Below are positions 1-9,209 of a stretch of DNA of 64,000 nucleotides, one piece after another. The stretch is from positions 40,418 through 104,417 of the forward strand of contig NZ_AQVE01000011.1 in NCBI RefSeq assembly GCF_000371925.1, read 5' to 3'. The DNA is from Thiolinea disciformis DSM 14473. Its GTDB lineage: Bacteria > Pseudomonadota > Gammaproteobacteria > Thiotrichales > Thiotrichaceae. Every line of letters begins with the position of its first letter. The stretch's first letter is position 1. The position numbers were made by a program, and so were the translations under genes. The notes below the pieces were generated by a model. The model made no database searches and was not told the origin of the DNA. It was given only the letters and a program-made list of their open reading frames with translations.

Positions 1-284
1 GTGCTGCCATTCCTTATCAGCGTGATGCCACCAAAGCAGGCAGTCAAGCCGTAGCCGATTATGCTTTGCGTCATGTGGGGATGTATGCCTACCGTGCAAA
101 ATTTCTTAAAGCTTTTGCACATTTAGCTCCTGCCCCTTTGGAGCAATTAGAGAAGCTTGAGCAATTGCGTGCTTTATATTACGGCTATCGGATTCATGTG
201 GAACTAGCGCATGAAATACCCGGGCCTGGCGTCGATACGGAAGCCGATTTGCAGCAAGTAGAGCGCTTAATGCAATTAGCCTAA
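1..284 (+). CDS. kdsB: 3-deoxy-manno-octulosonate cytidylyltransferase, C-terminal part
   Basis: The gene enters from the left edge; reading from base 3 gives an open frame of about 93 codons to a TAA at 282-284. The visible residues include IPYQRDA, then [36 protein letters not shown] and [15 protein letters not shown] (split here for length), which match the C-terminal end of KdsB. KdsB makes CMP-Kdo from CTP and Kdo in the cytosol for the LPS inner core, so the host is Gram-negative. The catalytic N-terminal part lies outside the window. Family assignment is confident from these conserved blocks. Confidence 0.9.
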   Translation, partial: AAIPYQRDATKAGSQAVADYALRHVGMYAYRAKFLKAFAHLAPAPLEQLEKLEQLRALYYGYRIHVELAHEIPGPGVDTEADLQQVERLMQLA

Positions 285-373
285 CGTGCTTTTTGGCTAA
301 GTGGTAGAGGGTATTCAGTAACAGTTTAGCCAGCACGCCGTATAAGCGAAGTAAAAAGTTCGGGGCTAAAATA

Positions 374-1675
374 ATGATAATAACACGCAACCAGCTAGGT
401 TTATCCGTAAAGACTTTATTACTCATAAGCGGTTTGATGGCATTCTCAGACCTAGTCGAGGCTAAAACCATGGATGAACAGCCACCCCCTTGGGCGGCTC
501 GTTCTGATTTGCCAACTACGCCTAAGGTAGTGCCAGCTAGCACGAAGGCGACGCAAGCACCTCAAGCCGCTTCCAGTATTGAGACTTGGTATAAAAACCG
601 TCAAGGCCGTAGCACTAGCAAAAGTGATTCGGTGGAAAGTTTGCAAGATCGCGCTGAACAGGGTGATCGCGAGGCTGCTTATGCGTTAGCTTTATTGCTA
701 CGAAGCCAAGCAAAACCTAATCCTACCCAATCAATTCAATGGCAAGAAAAAGCCGCTAAAGCCGGTTTACCGGAAGCACAGTATGGGTTGGGGGTGTTAT
801 ATGCAAATGGCGAATATGTCAAAGCCGATGCGAGTAAAGCCACCTACTGGTTTGAGCAAGCCGCTCAAGGCGGCCATGAAATGGCGAAATTGGCTTTGGG
901 CAATACTAGCCAGCAAGCTACACAGGAATCAGCACCCGTTGAAACAGCAGATGTCAATGCTGAACCAGCTCAGGCTGTGACAGAAGATCTGGCGACAGAT
1001 GAACAGCCTGAAGCAGACAATTATACCTTTAATGCCGATGCGGATACCGATACCGAAGCAGTTACTCAGCCAACTCCAGTACCAGTCGCCGCTAAACCAA
1101 CACCTAAACCTGCTCCAGCGGTGCAAGCAACAATAGCGCCGCAGCCCGTGGAGTCTGCACCCGAAGCTGCATTGCAAAACGATGAGGCGTGGGTGGATGA
1201 GGTAGCAACGCAGCCACAAGTCGAACAAAACACCTCCGAAGTGGAGTTGGGCAGCCAAACACCGGAGCAAATCCAAGTGGCCGCGGAGCGTGGTGATCGT
1301 TATGCGCAATTAATGCTAGGCGCATTGTATGAAGATAGTTCACAAGGTCGCCAAGCCGATATGCAGCAAGCCGCTTTTTGGTATGAACAAGCCGCGAAGC
1401 AAAATTACCCCAAGGCGCAGCATAATTTAGCTTTATTATATGAAGATGGACGTGGCGTGGCGCAAGACTATAAAAAGGCTGTGTATTGGTATCAAAAAGC
1501 GGCTAAAGCAGGATTTTCTGAGGCCCAAAATAATTTGGCCGTGCTGTATATTATGGGGAATGGTGTGACCAAAGATCGTAACATGGCGGAAAAGTTATTG
1601 CGCTCGGCGGTAGCCCAAGATAATGAAAATGCCAAGCGCAATTTGTCGATGCTATTGCAACAAAGCCCTAGTTAG
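374..1675 (+). CDS. Secreted Sel1-repeat (SLR/TPR-like) protein
   Basis: The protein has 433 aa. An N-terminal hydrophobic stretch (about residues 12-30, ending near VEA) looks like a signal peptide, which suggests a periplasmic location. Two Sel1 blocks are visible: residues about 88-175 (motifs EAQYGLGVLYANG, KATYWFEQAA) and about 300-425 (KAQHNLALLYEDGRGV, KAVYWYQKAAKAG, EAQNNLAVLYIMGNGV). They are separated by a linker of about 120 residues rich in Ala, Pro, Glu, Gln and Thr. Sel1 repeats form alpha-solenoid scaffolds for protein-protein contacts, and no enzymatic domain is seen. The partner is unknown. The start has only a weak upstream GGGGC. The gene ends 4 nt inside the convergent bolA gene. 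Confidence 0.8.
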   Translation: MIITRNQLGLSVKTLLLISGLMAFSDLVEAKTMDEQPPPWAARSDLPTTPKVVPASTKATQAPQAASSIETWYKNRQGRSTSKSDSVESLQDRAEQGDREAAYALALLLRSQAKPNPTQSIQWQEKAAKAGLPEAQYGLGVLYANGEYVKADASKATYWFEQAAQGGHEMAKLALGNTSQQATQESAPVETADVNAEPAQAVTEDLATDEQPEADNYTFNADADTDTEAVTQPTPVPVAAKPTPKPAPAVQATIAPQPVESAPEAALQNDEAWVDEVATQPQVEQNTSEVELGSQTPEQIQVAAERGDRYAQLMLGALYEDSSQGRQADMQQAAFWYEQAAKQNYPKAQHNLALLYEDGRGVAQDYKKAVYWYQKAAKAGFSEAQNNLAVLYIMGNGVTKDRNMAEKLLRSAVAQDNENAKRNLSMLLQQSPS

Positions 1676-1983
1676 GCTTTAGAACCACCTTTACAAGCGG
1701 GTGAGTCTGGTACCTTGCCCGCACGCGCCTTGTATTCTTCTGGCGTCAAGGTGTGTAAAGCCAGCGCGTGAATACTCGGTAGTTCGGTGCTCAAGGCTTG
1801 GTTGACAATACGATGCCGCTCAATCAGGCGTTTGCCCTCAAACTGTTCACTCACTACCGTAACCTTAAAATGGGATTCGCGCCCTGGTGGGCCGTGGTGC
1901 ATATGACTCTCATTGATGACTTCTAACACGCTTGGATTAAAGCTAGCCGTTAATTGGCGCTCAATCTGGTTTTGCATATTCAT
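1672..1983 (-). CDS. bolA: BolA family protein
   Basis: The protein has 103 aa. It carries the BolA fold signature: an amphipathic N-terminal helix (IERQLTASF), the block HMHHGPPGRESHFKVTVVSEQFEGK, here cited as HMHHGPPGRESHFK then VTVVSEQFEGK, and RHRIVNQAL, followed by IHALALHTLTPEEY. BolA proteins work with monothiol glutaredoxins in iron-sulfur cluster handling and affect cell shape and stress responses. The start at 1983 has GGGAA about 8 nt upstream; a second ATG two codons later is possible. The gene is convergent with the Sel1 gene. The family is confident, but the exact partner is inferred only from the family. Confidence 0.9.
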   Translation of the reverse strand: MNMQNQIERQLTASFNPSVLEVINESHMHHGPPGRESHFKVTVVSEQFEGKRLIERHRIVNQALSTELPSIHALALHTLTPEEYKARAGKVPDSPACKGGSKA

Positions 1984-2080
1984 TGCTTAAGTTCCCGATT
2001 TCTTTTGCTGAAAACGCTCAGGTTGCTTGAAACTATGCGAATACTGAGTATATTCGGCACATCATTTCGTCGTTAAGCAC

Positions 2081-3058
2081 ATGAGCATGAATCAAAAACA
2101 ACATTTTGACAAATTGTCGCGTTTTTTAGAGCGCAAAATCGTCGGTCAAAAAATGCTAATCAATCGCTTATTAATTGCATTGTTGGCGGATGGGCATCTT
2201 TTAGTAGAAGGTGCGCCCGGTTTGGCAAAAACCCGTGCGATCCAGATGTTAGGCAAAGGCATTGAAGGTGATTTCCATCGTGTGCAATTTACACCCGATT
2301 TATTACCTGCTGATATTACTGGAACCGAAGTATTTCATCCGAATGATGGCAGTTTTCACTTCCAAAAAGGCCCTTTATTCCATAATTTGATTCTGGCGGA
2401 TGAAATCAATCGCGCTCCCGCCAAAGTTCAATCAGCTTTATTAGAAGCAATGGCAGAACGTCAAATTACCGTGGCAGGAACCACGTGGAAATTGCCGGAT
2501 CCATTTTTGGTGATGGCAACGCAAAACCCCATTGAGCAGGAAGGTACTTATCACCTACCCGAGGCTCAACTTGATCGCTTCCTAATGCATGTCGTGGTGG
2601 ATTATCCTACGGCTGAGGAAGAGCGTTTGATTCTGCTGTTGGGTCGCAAAGAAGCCATGCTGGATGTACAGCGTGACAAAGAAGTAGAAGAACCGGCGGT
2701 GACCGTAGATATCATTCGTGCCGCGCGGCGTGAAGTGCTCGAAGTCTATATGGCTGAAAATGTCGAGCAATATTTGCTTCAGTTAGTGTTAGCTACCCGC
2801 AATCCAGAGCGTTATGGCAAAAACCTGAATGGCCTGATTGCATATGGTGCTAGTCCGCGTGCGACTTTAGCCTTAGATCGTTGTGCGCGTGCTCATGCTT
2901 GGTTAGTAGGTCGCGATTTTGTAAGCCCTGAAGATGTTCAAGCGATTACCCATGATGTGTTGCGCCATCGTATTTTGCTAAGCTTTGAAGCCGAGGCGGA
3001 TGGTGTGAAAACGAATGATCTGATTAATAAACTTTTATCCTTGGTGGCAGTACCCTAA
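2081..3058 (+). CDS. MoxR-family AAA+ ATPase
   Basis: The protein has 325 aa. Walker A is GAPGLAKT at residues 44-51 and Walker B is LILADEINRAP with D107 and E108; sensor-like ATQNPIEQEGTYHLPEAQLDRF (cited in two parts: ATQNPIEQEGTYHL, PEAQLDRF) follows. These are hallmarks of MoxR ATPases, which act as chaperones for VWA-domain proteins. It is the first gene of a six-gene run with DUF58, DUF4381, two VWA proteins and BatD, the usual Bat arrangement. The stop TAA is followed at once by the next ATG. No strong ribosome site is visible, so the ATG at 2087 is an alternative start. Confidence 0.92.
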   Translation: MSMNQKQHFDKLSRFLERKIVGQKMLINRLLIALLADGHLLVEGAPGLAKTRAIQMLGKGIEGDFHRVQFTPDLLPADITGTEVFHPNDGSFHFQKGPLFHNLILADEINRAPAKVQSALLEAMAERQITVAGTTWKLPDPFLVMATQNPIEQEGTYHLPEAQLDRFLMHVVVDYPTAEEERLILLLGRKEAMLDVQRDKEVEEPAVTVDIIRAARREVLEVYMAENVEQYLLQLVLATRNPERYGKNLNGLIAYGASPRATLALDRCARAHAWLVGRDFVSPEDVQAITHDVLRHRILLSFEAEADGVKTNDLINKLLSLVAVP

Positions 3059-3979
3059 ATGCGTTCGGGAGATGGGCTAGTTTATAGCTCGCTACAATCA
3101 TTAATAAAATTACAAAATCAAGTCAGTACCTTACAGTTAGCGAAGCGTAAGGCTTTGGCACGGCACTTAGGGCAACATCATTCGGTATTCAAAGGCCGTG
3201 GTATGGACTTCGCTGAGTCGCGCCCTTATCAGGCCGGTGACGATATTCGTACTATTGATTGGCGGGTTACGGCACGTAGTGGTCGCGTTCACACTAAAGT
3301 TTTTCAGGAAGAGCGCGAAAAGCCGGTTTTATTATGGATTGATATGCGTACCCCGATGTATTTCGCGACACGTGGGCGTTTCAAAAGTGTTGTCGCAGCA
3401 GAGGTGGCGAGTTTATTGTTGTGGAAAACCTTGGAGGAAGGCGACCGCGCGGGTGGGATTTTGCAGCGCCCTGACCAAGCGCTAGAATTTAAACCCATGC
3501 GTAGTCGGCAGTCGGTATTAGGTTTTTTACGCGCGATTGCTGATGCAAGCCAAGCCCAATTGGCAAGTTTAAACTATCATGATAGTGGTTATTTAAAAGA
3601 TAATTGGATGCGCTTACGTCGCGTGGTGGAGTCAGGCTCGCAAGTTTATATTATCAGTGATTTTCGCCAAGCCAATACCGCTGCTTTACAACAATTAATC
3701 ATGATACATCGCTTGGCGACGGTTACCCTCATTGCCATTAATGATCCTTTGGAAGAGCATTTGCCCGAGCAAGGACAATTGCGTATGACTGATGAAAAGC
3801 GTAGTTTATGGGTCAATTTAAAACAAAAATTATGGCGCGAACAATATCACGAGCGCTATCAAACCCATCGCCTCACTTTACAAAATTTAGCACGTCAACA
3901 TCGTATGCCTTTAGTGTTTCTTTCAACGCGTGACAGCAGCACCGAACGGCTGCGCAAATTGAGTCGAGGCGCGCAATGA
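3059..3979 (+). CDS. DUF58 domain-containing protein
   Basis: The protein has 306 aa and starts immediately after the moxR stop (TAAATG), which suggests translational coupling. The DUF58 signature is plain: GRGMDFAESRPYQAGDDIR followed by TIDWRVTARSGRVHTKVF around residues 47-83, then LLWIDMRTPM, a VWA-like beta strand. DUF58 proteins occur with MoxR ATPases and are thought to be VWA-like clients, though their biochemical role is not established. The protein appears cytosolic, since no membrane segment is evident. It overlaps the following gene by 4 nt (ATGA). Confidence 0.9.
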   Translation: MRSGDGLVYSSLQSLIKLQNQVSTLQLAKRKALARHLGQHHSVFKGRGMDFAESRPYQAGDDIRTIDWRVTARSGRVHTKVFQEEREKPVLLWIDMRTPMYFATRGRFKSVVAAEVASLLLWKTLEEGDRAGGILQRPDQALEFKPMRSRQSVLGFLRAIADASQAQLASLNYHDSGYLKDNWMRLRRVVESGSQVYIISDFRQANTAALQQLIMIHRLATVTLIAINDPLEEHLPEQGQLRMTDEKRSLWVNLKQKLWREQYHERYQTHRLTLQNLARQHRMPLVFLSTRDSSTERLRKLSRGAQ

Positions 3980-4485
3980 ACGAGGAGTTGCGTGATATCC
4001 GTTTGCCGCCGGATATCGCATGGTGGCCGCCTGCTGTGGGTTGGTGGGTGTTAATGATAGTGGCGCTATTGACTTTGGTTGGCGTATTTTATTATTTATC
4101 GCGTGCACGTGCGCCAGTGCGTCGGGTACAAGGCACTTTGCCGTCAGCCGTAGCGGAATTGGATCGTATTGAACATGCTTATCGCCACGATCCGCGTGCT
4201 TTAGTCTGTGAATTGTCAGTGTTATTGCGCCGTGTTGCCATTAGTCTTTATGGGCGTCAGGCAGTTGCGGGTTTAACCGGTGATCATTGGTTGCAAGTAT
4301 TAGATCGCCAACAACCTAGTCCTGTTTTTACTAAAAAATTTCGTCAAGCGCTGACAGAGTTACCGTATCAACCCAGCGGGGAAACAGATACCAAAGCTTT
4401 GATCGAGGAAATTCGTAGTTGGTTGCAATTGCAAGCGCATTTACAAGTCCAACAGGCGAATGCTCCTACACAAGGAGCGCACTAA
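3976..4485 (+). CDS. DUF4381 domain-containing membrane protein
   Basis: The protein has 169 aa. The N-terminal LRDIRLPPDIAWWPPAVGWW is followed by one membrane helix (about residues 22-43, VLMIVALLTLVGVFYYL) and a cytosolic helical part with LVCELSVLLRRVAISLYGR, the typical DUF4381 layout. It starts with an ATGA overlap on the DUF58 gene and its stop shares one base with the next start (TAATG). The family sits almost always between DUF58 and BatA, and it is probably a small membrane partner of that complex. Its molecular function is unknown. Confidence 0.87.
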   Translation: MNEELRDIRLPPDIAWWPPAVGWWVLMIVALLTLVGVFYYLSRARAPVRRVQGTLPSAVAELDRIEHAYRHDPRALVCELSVLLRRVAISLYGRQAVAGLTGDHWLQVLDRQQPSPVFTKKFRQALTELPYQPSGETDTKALIEEIRSWLQLQAHLQVQQANAPTQGAH

Positions 4486-5471
4486 TGTACGAATTCGTAT
4501 GGTGGTGGATGTTCATTCTTGTGCCTTTACCCTTAATGGTGCGCTTCCTATGGCGTGCGGTTGAGCGGCAAACCGGCGTGGCTTTACGTGTCCCTTTTTT
4601 GCAGGATTTTTTACAAGCGGATAGTCAACAGAATAAGCGCTGGTCAAAATGGATATTAGGCTTGGGTTTGGCGGCTTGGTTGGCGTTGGTGACGGCAGCA
4701 GCACGTCCACTATGGATTGGTGAAGAAGTCAATCTACCGGTTTCAGGACGTGATTTGATGATGGTAGTGGACTTGTCTGGGTCGATGCAGGAACAGGATT
4801 TTGTTATTAATAATCAGCAGGTTGATCGTTTAACGGCATTAAAGTTTTTAGCCGATGATTTCATTAAGAAGCGTGCTGGTGATCGGATTGGTTTAGTACT
4901 CTTTGCCGATCAGGCTTATCTGCAATCACCCTTAACGTTTGATCGTACTACAGTACGTACTTTATTGGATGAGTCGGCGATTGGTTTGGCGGGTGAAAGA
5001 ACAGCGATTGGTGATGCCGTGGGTTTGGCGTTTAAGCATTTATTGGATAGCCCGCAGCAAAATCGGGTGGTGATTTTGTTTACCGATGGTGCGAATACGG
5101 CGGGTACTGTGACACCGATGGAATCAACCGAGATGGCCGAAAAAGCTGGTTTAAAAATTTATACGGTGGGCATTGGTTCGGAAAATGAAAGTGTGCGCAG
5201 TATGTTCGGCTTTCAACTAATGAATCCGGGTGCGGAAATTGATGAAAAATTATTGCGCACTATGGCAAGCCGTACGGGCGGACAGTATTTTAGGGCGCGT
5301 AATACCGAAGAGTTTCAGCGCATCTATCAAGAACTCGACCGCCTAGAGCCAGTGGAAAAAGAAGCAGAAACGTGGCGTCCGCAACAAGAATTATTCCGTT
5401 GGCCGCTAGCGTTGGCGGTATTATTGGGTTTAGTGGCTTTTTTGTTACGCACTGAGGCTGAAAGCACGTGA
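4485..5471 (+). CDS. batA: VWA-domain membrane protein, BatA type
   Basis: The protein is 328 aa from the ATG at 4485. That start is chosen because AAGGAG lies at 4472-4477, 7 nt upstream; an ATG at 4419 is open in frame but inside the upstream gene. It has N-terminal membrane segments (VWWWMFILVPLPLMVRF and LGLAAWLALVTAA), a VWA domain with the MIDAS motif DLSGSM and later LFTDGAN, and a C-terminal membrane helix (WPLALAVLLGLVAFLL). BatA-like proteins bind metal through MIDAS and probably act with MoxR in envelope stress or protein-complex assembly. The 3' end overlaps batB/C by 4 nt (GTGA). Confidence 0.9.
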   Translation: MYEFVWWWMFILVPLPLMVRFLWRAVERQTGVALRVPFLQDFLQADSQQNKRWSKWILGLGLAAWLALVTAAARPLWIGEEVNLPVSGRDLMMVVDLSGSMQEQDFVINNQQVDRLTALKFLADDFIKKRAGDRIGLVLFADQAYLQSPLTFDRTTVRTLLDESAIGLAGERTAIGDAVGLAFKHLLDSPQQNRVVILFTDGANTAGTVTPMESTEMAEKAGLKIYTVGIGSENESVRSMFGFQLMNPGAEIDEKLLRTMASRTGGQYFRARNTEEFQRIYQELDRLEPVEKEAETWRPQQELFRWPLALAVLLGLVAFLLRTEAEST

Positions 5472-7228
5472 GTCAGTTTCATTTCTTATATCCGCATTGG
5501 CTCTGGGGCTTAGTGCTTATTCCGCTAGTTTTCCTTTGGGTTTGGCTGCGCCGATCCAAACCCACGCAATGGGATAGTTTAGTCGATCCGGAGTTAATGC
5601 CGTTTGTCCTCACTGGTCAAGAACGTAAGCGCAAACTTTGGCCCTTATTAATTTTCTTAGTCTTGAGTGCTTTGGCTTTTCTGGCGATGGCAGGCCCTGC
5701 TTGGGAAAAACGCGAGGTGCCGGTATTTCGTCAACAGCAGCCTTTAGTGATTGCGCTTGATTTATCGACGTCCATGTATGCCCAAGATGTTAGTCCAAGT
5801 CGTCTGGAGTTGGCGCGCTTTAAGCTGATTGATTTATTGAAGGCGCGCAAAGATGCTCAAAATGCGCTAGTGGTATTTGCAGGCGATGCTTTTGTGGTTT
5901 CGCCCCTAACCGATGATGGGCGCACGATTGATGCGCAGATGCGGGGTCTGACTCCCGATATTATGCCCGCACAAGGTAGTCGCACGGATTTGGCAATTTT
6001 AAAATCAATCGAATTATTGCAACAAGCCAATCTGCGCCATGGGGCTATTGTATTGTTAACGGATGGCGCGTCGGATTTGAGCAGTAGTGAAGCTGCGGCT
6101 CAGCAAGCGCGTGAAGCTGGTTATGAGGTTTCTATCCTAGCGTTGGGCACGGAAGTAGGAGCACCACCTATTTTGCCAAATCGTGGTAATTTGCGCGACG
6201 CTCAAGGTAAAACTGTGATCGCGAAACTTAATGTGGCCGCACTCAAACAAATTGCCACAGTAGGTGGCGGTATATTTGCTCAGGCCACCCTGCAATCATC
6301 GGAAGTTGAACAATTGGTCGATCATTGGAATGCTAAAACGGCGGCGACTGATTTATTAAAAGACAAAGAACGCCAAATTGATACCTGGGTTAATGAAGGT
6401 TATTGGTTGATTTTAGGGATGTTACCACTCGCTTTATTAGTGTTTCGGCGTGGTTGGTTGGCAGTCTTGGTACTAGCATTTTTATTGCCACAGACCTCAA
6501 CACCTGTACAAGCGGCGGGTTGGAATGATTTGTGGAAAACGCCGGATCAACAAGGCTTGGCAGCTTTTAAGGCAGGTGATGCACAACAAGCTGAGGCTTT
6601 ATTTAGAGATCCTGATTGGAAAGCTGCCGCTGCTTATAAGGCGGGTAATTATGCTGAAGCGGAACAGTTGTATGCACAAAGTAAAACGATTAATGGTTTG
6701 TATAATTATGGGAATGCCTTAGCCCAGCAGAATAAAATTGATGAAGCGATCGCTGCTTATGAAAAAGTATTGGCACAAAATCCGCATCACGAAGATGCCA
6801 AATACAATTTAGAGTTGCTCAAAAAGAAAAAGCAAGAGCCACAGCAGGGTCAACAACAAGATGATCAACAAACCCAACAAAATCAGCAGCAAAGCCAAGA
6901 ACAAAATAACCAGAATAATCAAGGTCAACAAGATCAGGCTAATCAGCAGCAAAACCAACAGCAAGAACAGCAAGCTCAGCCACCTAAACAAGAGCAAGAG
7001 CAGGCTAAACAGCCTGAGCCACAACAAAGTGAGTCAGAACAGCAAAAGGCTGAGCAACAACCGACTGAATCCGAGTCAGAAGATAATAAGGAGTCACAGG
7101 AACAGCAGCAGGCAGCCGAACAATGGTTGCGACGTATTCCTGATGATCCAGCAGGATTGTGGCGGCGTAAATTTCAATATCAATATCAACAGCGTGGCGC
7201 AAAATCACAAGGAGAGGAAGCGTGGTAA
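5468..7228 (+). CDS. BatB/BatC fusion: VWA domain plus TPR and Gln-rich tail
   Basis: The protein has 586 aa and a GTG start in a GTGA overlap with batA. Two membrane segments lie in the first 75 residues, followed by a VWA domain with MIDAS DLSTSM and LLTDGASD. A membrane helix follows near residues 315-345, then TPR-like units (AAAYKAGNYAEAEQLY, GNALAQQNKIDEAIAAYEKV). From about residue 450 to 555 there is an extremely Gln-rich stretch, and the C-terminal block WLRRIPDDPAGLWRRKFQYQ is typical of BatC ends. BatB and BatC are separate genes in some genomes; here they form one chain. The role is inferred from the family: a scaffold for a MoxR-linked envelope complex. Confidence 0.88.
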   Translation: MSQFHFLYPHWLWGLVLIPLVFLWVWLRRSKPTQWDSLVDPELMPFVLTGQERKRKLWPLLIFLVLSALAFLAMAGPAWEKREVPVFRQQQPLVIALDLSTSMYAQDVSPSRLELARFKLIDLLKARKDAQNALVVFAGDAFVVSPLTDDGRTIDAQMRGLTPDIMPAQGSRTDLAILKSIELLQQANLRHGAIVLLTDGASDLSSSEAAAQQAREAGYEVSILALGTEVGAPPILPNRGNLRDAQGKTVIAKLNVAALKQIATVGGGIFAQATLQSSEVEQLVDHWNAKTAATDLLKDKERQIDTWVNEGYWLILGMLPLALLVFRRGWLAVLVLAFLLPQTSTPVQAAGWNDLWKTPDQQGLAAFKAGDAQQAEALFRDPDWKAAAAYKAGNYAEAEQLYAQSKTINGLYNYGNALAQQNKIDEAIAAYEKVLAQNPHHEDAKYNLELLKKKKQEPQQGQQQDDQQTQQNQQQSQEQNNQNNQGQQDQANQQQNQQQEQQAQPPKQEQEQAKQPEPQQSESEQQKAEQQPTESESEDNKESQEQQQAAEQWLRRIPDDPAGLWRRKFQYQYQQRGAKSQGEEAW

Positions 7229-8970
7229 TACGTCGACTACTCTTAATCAGCTGGCTTATCCTGTTAAGCTTTTTTGGTGTGGTGCAAGCCGATATTACTG
7301 TGAAGGCGGATCGCGAGCAGATTGCGGTCGGGGACAACTTTACCTTAACGTTTTCTTCTGATCGGCAAGTCGATGGTGCGCCTGATTTTTCGCCATTGCA
7401 TCAATATTTTGAAATTTTAGGTACAGGGCAAAGTAGTAATTTTCAATCCCTAAATGGGCGAGTGAATCGCTTTTTTAGCTGGGAGATTGAGCTTATTGCT
7501 ACCAAAGAAGGCAAGATTGAAATTCCGGCGCTTAACTTTGGTTCTGAACAAAGTCCTCCGCTAACTCTCACTATTTTAAAAGAGCCACCGGCGAGTGCGA
7601 ACGCTACTAAGGATAGTGTATTCATTGAAATTACCACTGAGCCTGAGCAGCCTTATGTACAGCAGCAAGTACTGGTGCGCCAGCGTCTTTATCATGCGGT
7701 GCAATTGTCTAGTGGTCAGGCCAGCCTGAGTCACGTTACTTGGGGCAATGGGCAGGGTGATATTCGCCAGTTGGGTGATGCCAAATATACCTCAGAAGTA
7801 CGTAATGGTGTGCGCTATCAAGTAATCGAGCGGCGCTATGCAGCGTTCCCCCGTAGCAGCGGCACAGCCAGTTTAGCGCCCACTGTATTTGAAGGAGTGA
7901 TCGATGAAGATCCTGATCCTAATGATATTTTTGGTATGTCCGGTAAATTGGTACGCCGCGTTTCTAAACCAGTAAGTTTTCAAGTTTTGCCTCAACCTAG
8001 CCAGATAAAAGGGGATTGGCTACCCGCCAAAAGTGTCACGCTGAATGCCTATTGGGAACCCACTAAAACCACCATTAAGGCTGGTGAGCCAGTGATTCTT
8101 ACATTGGCTATTATGGCGGACGGTTTGATGGCTGAACAATTGCCTGCCTTGAAAATTCAAACGCCAGCGGGTCTAAAAGCGTATAGCGATAAACCAAGCT
8201 TTGAAAATAAAGGTAATACTGGTAGTGTCGTTGGGGTGCGCCAAGAAAAATGGACAGTGGTCGGTACGGCAGATGGTAATGTTGTGTGGCCGGAAATTAG
8301 CTTAAATTGGTGGAGTACTGAGAAAAATCGACCTGAGGTGGCACGCTTGCCTGCTAGAACCTTAAAAATTTCTGGCGCAGGTGTGGCAGTAGAACAATTG
8401 CCAGCGCCTGCAAAGACTGGCACATCTGTACCAGAGGAATCCAGCACTGACGCGGCACTGCCAGCTGAAACACCTAAAACAGTAGCCGAGTTAGCAGCTC
8501 CCGTTTTAAAGACAGGGCGTTTATATTGGCCGCAGTTAGTGGCTTTGAGTTTAGGTTTGCTTGGATTTGGCGTGGTCTTATTTACATTAAAGCGTGCTTG
8601 GCAGCATCAAGATGTTTCCGATGACATCAGTTTCCAAAAGTTAGGTGTAAAGTCCCGCTCTAATACATGGGCTGTGCTACAACATGCTTGTCAACGTAAT
8701 GATGCACCGGTGGCTTTGGATGCTTTGCAAAGCTGGTTGAAAGAGGCATCAGGTTTAAATCCGCCCACCTTAGCCAATTTGCGCATGAGTGCGCCCACTG
8801 TCTTGCAGAAAGAATTAGATAGCTTAAATGCTGCTCTTTATGCTCCAAAACAAGCAGTGAGTTGGCAAGGACAAGGGCTTTACCAAGCTTTGTATAATTT
8901 TAGGCAGACGCTTGTGGCTCAAGATGTGCGTGAGTCCGAATCTGAATTAGCTGCCATGTATCCGGAGTAA
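7222..8970 (+). CDS. batD: BatD family protein (oxygen-tolerance type)
   Basis: The protein has 582 aa. The GTG start overlaps batB/C by 7 nt and has GGAGAGG at 7211-7217. A signal peptide (LLLISWLILLSFFGVVQA) leads into beta-sandwich periplasmic domains typical of BatD (ADREQIAVGDNFTLTFSSD, ELIATKEGKIEIPALNF). A membrane helix lies around residues 433-456 (PQLVALSLGLLGFGVVLF), and a cytosolic helical tail follows. It is the last gene of the MoxR/Bat run. Despite the historical name, the molecular activity is unknown. The Bat proteins probably form an envelope-associated assembly. Confidence 0.88.
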   Translation: MVIRRLLLISWLILLSFFGVVQADITVKADREQIAVGDNFTLTFSSDRQVDGAPDFSPLHQYFEILGTGQSSNFQSLNGRVNRFFSWEIELIATKEGKIEIPALNFGSEQSPPLTLTILKEPPASANATKDSVFIEITTEPEQPYVQQQVLVRQRLYHAVQLSSGQASLSHVTWGNGQGDIRQLGDAKYTSEVRNGVRYQVIERRYAAFPRSSGTASLAPTVFEGVIDEDPDPNDIFGMSGKLVRRVSKPVSFQVLPQPSQIKGDWLPAKSVTLNAYWEPTKTTIKAGEPVILTLAIMADGLMAEQLPALKIQTPAGLKAYSDKPSFENKGNTGSVVGVRQEKWTVVGTADGNVVWPEISLNWWSTEKNRPEVARLPARTLKISGAGVAVEQLPAPAKTGTSVPEESSTDAALPAETPKTVAELAAPVLKTGRLYWPQLVALSLGLLGFGVVLFTLKRAWQHQDVSDDISFQKLGVKSRSNTWAVLQHACQRNDAPVALDALQSWLKEASGLNPPTLANLRMSAPTVLQKELDSLNAALYAPKQAVSWQGQGLYQALYNFRQTLVAQDVRESESELAAMYPE

Positions 8971-8974
8971 GGCG

Positions 8975-9205
8975 ATGCAGCAAGCTATTATTGCTTATCA
9001 CTTAGATGAGGCCAGGGATTGGGTTGCTGAGTTAGCTTGTGGACATTTTCAACATGTACGCCACCAACCGCCTTGGATCGAGCGCCCTTGGGTAGTGACT
9101 GAGGAAGGTCGGCAACAACAATTAGGACAATTATTGGCTTGTAAAAAGTGTGATCAAGGTGCACCAGCCGATAAAATCTTAAGCGCTAACGCAGTACAAG
9201 GATAA
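8975..9205 (+). CDS. DUF3565 family small protein
   Basis: The protein has 76 aa. It contains IIAYHLDEARDWVAELACGH, then QHVRHQPPWIERPWV, and a C-terminal CKKCDQG pair of cysteines; this matches the small DUF3565 family. The conserved Cys-Gly-His plus CxxC arrangement suggests a bound metal (inference). It begins 4 nt after batD and ends 4 nt before the exonuclease gene, so it is probably cotranscribed with them. No function is established. Confidence 0.8.
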   Translation: MQQAIIAYHLDEARDWVAELACGHFQHVRHQPPWIERPWVVTEEGRQQQLGQLLACKKCDQGAPADKILSANAVQG

Positions 9206-9209
9206 GTCG

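Noticed and set aside
285..337. Imperfect hairpin after kdsB (CGTGC/GCACG and GGCTAA/TTAGCC)
   Set aside because: The stem is broken by a five-T bulge and no T-run follows, so it is not a convincing terminator.
6809..7027. Leucine-rich open frame on the minus strand
   Set aside because: It is the antisense of the CAA/CAG glutamine tract in batB/C and has no start signal of its own.
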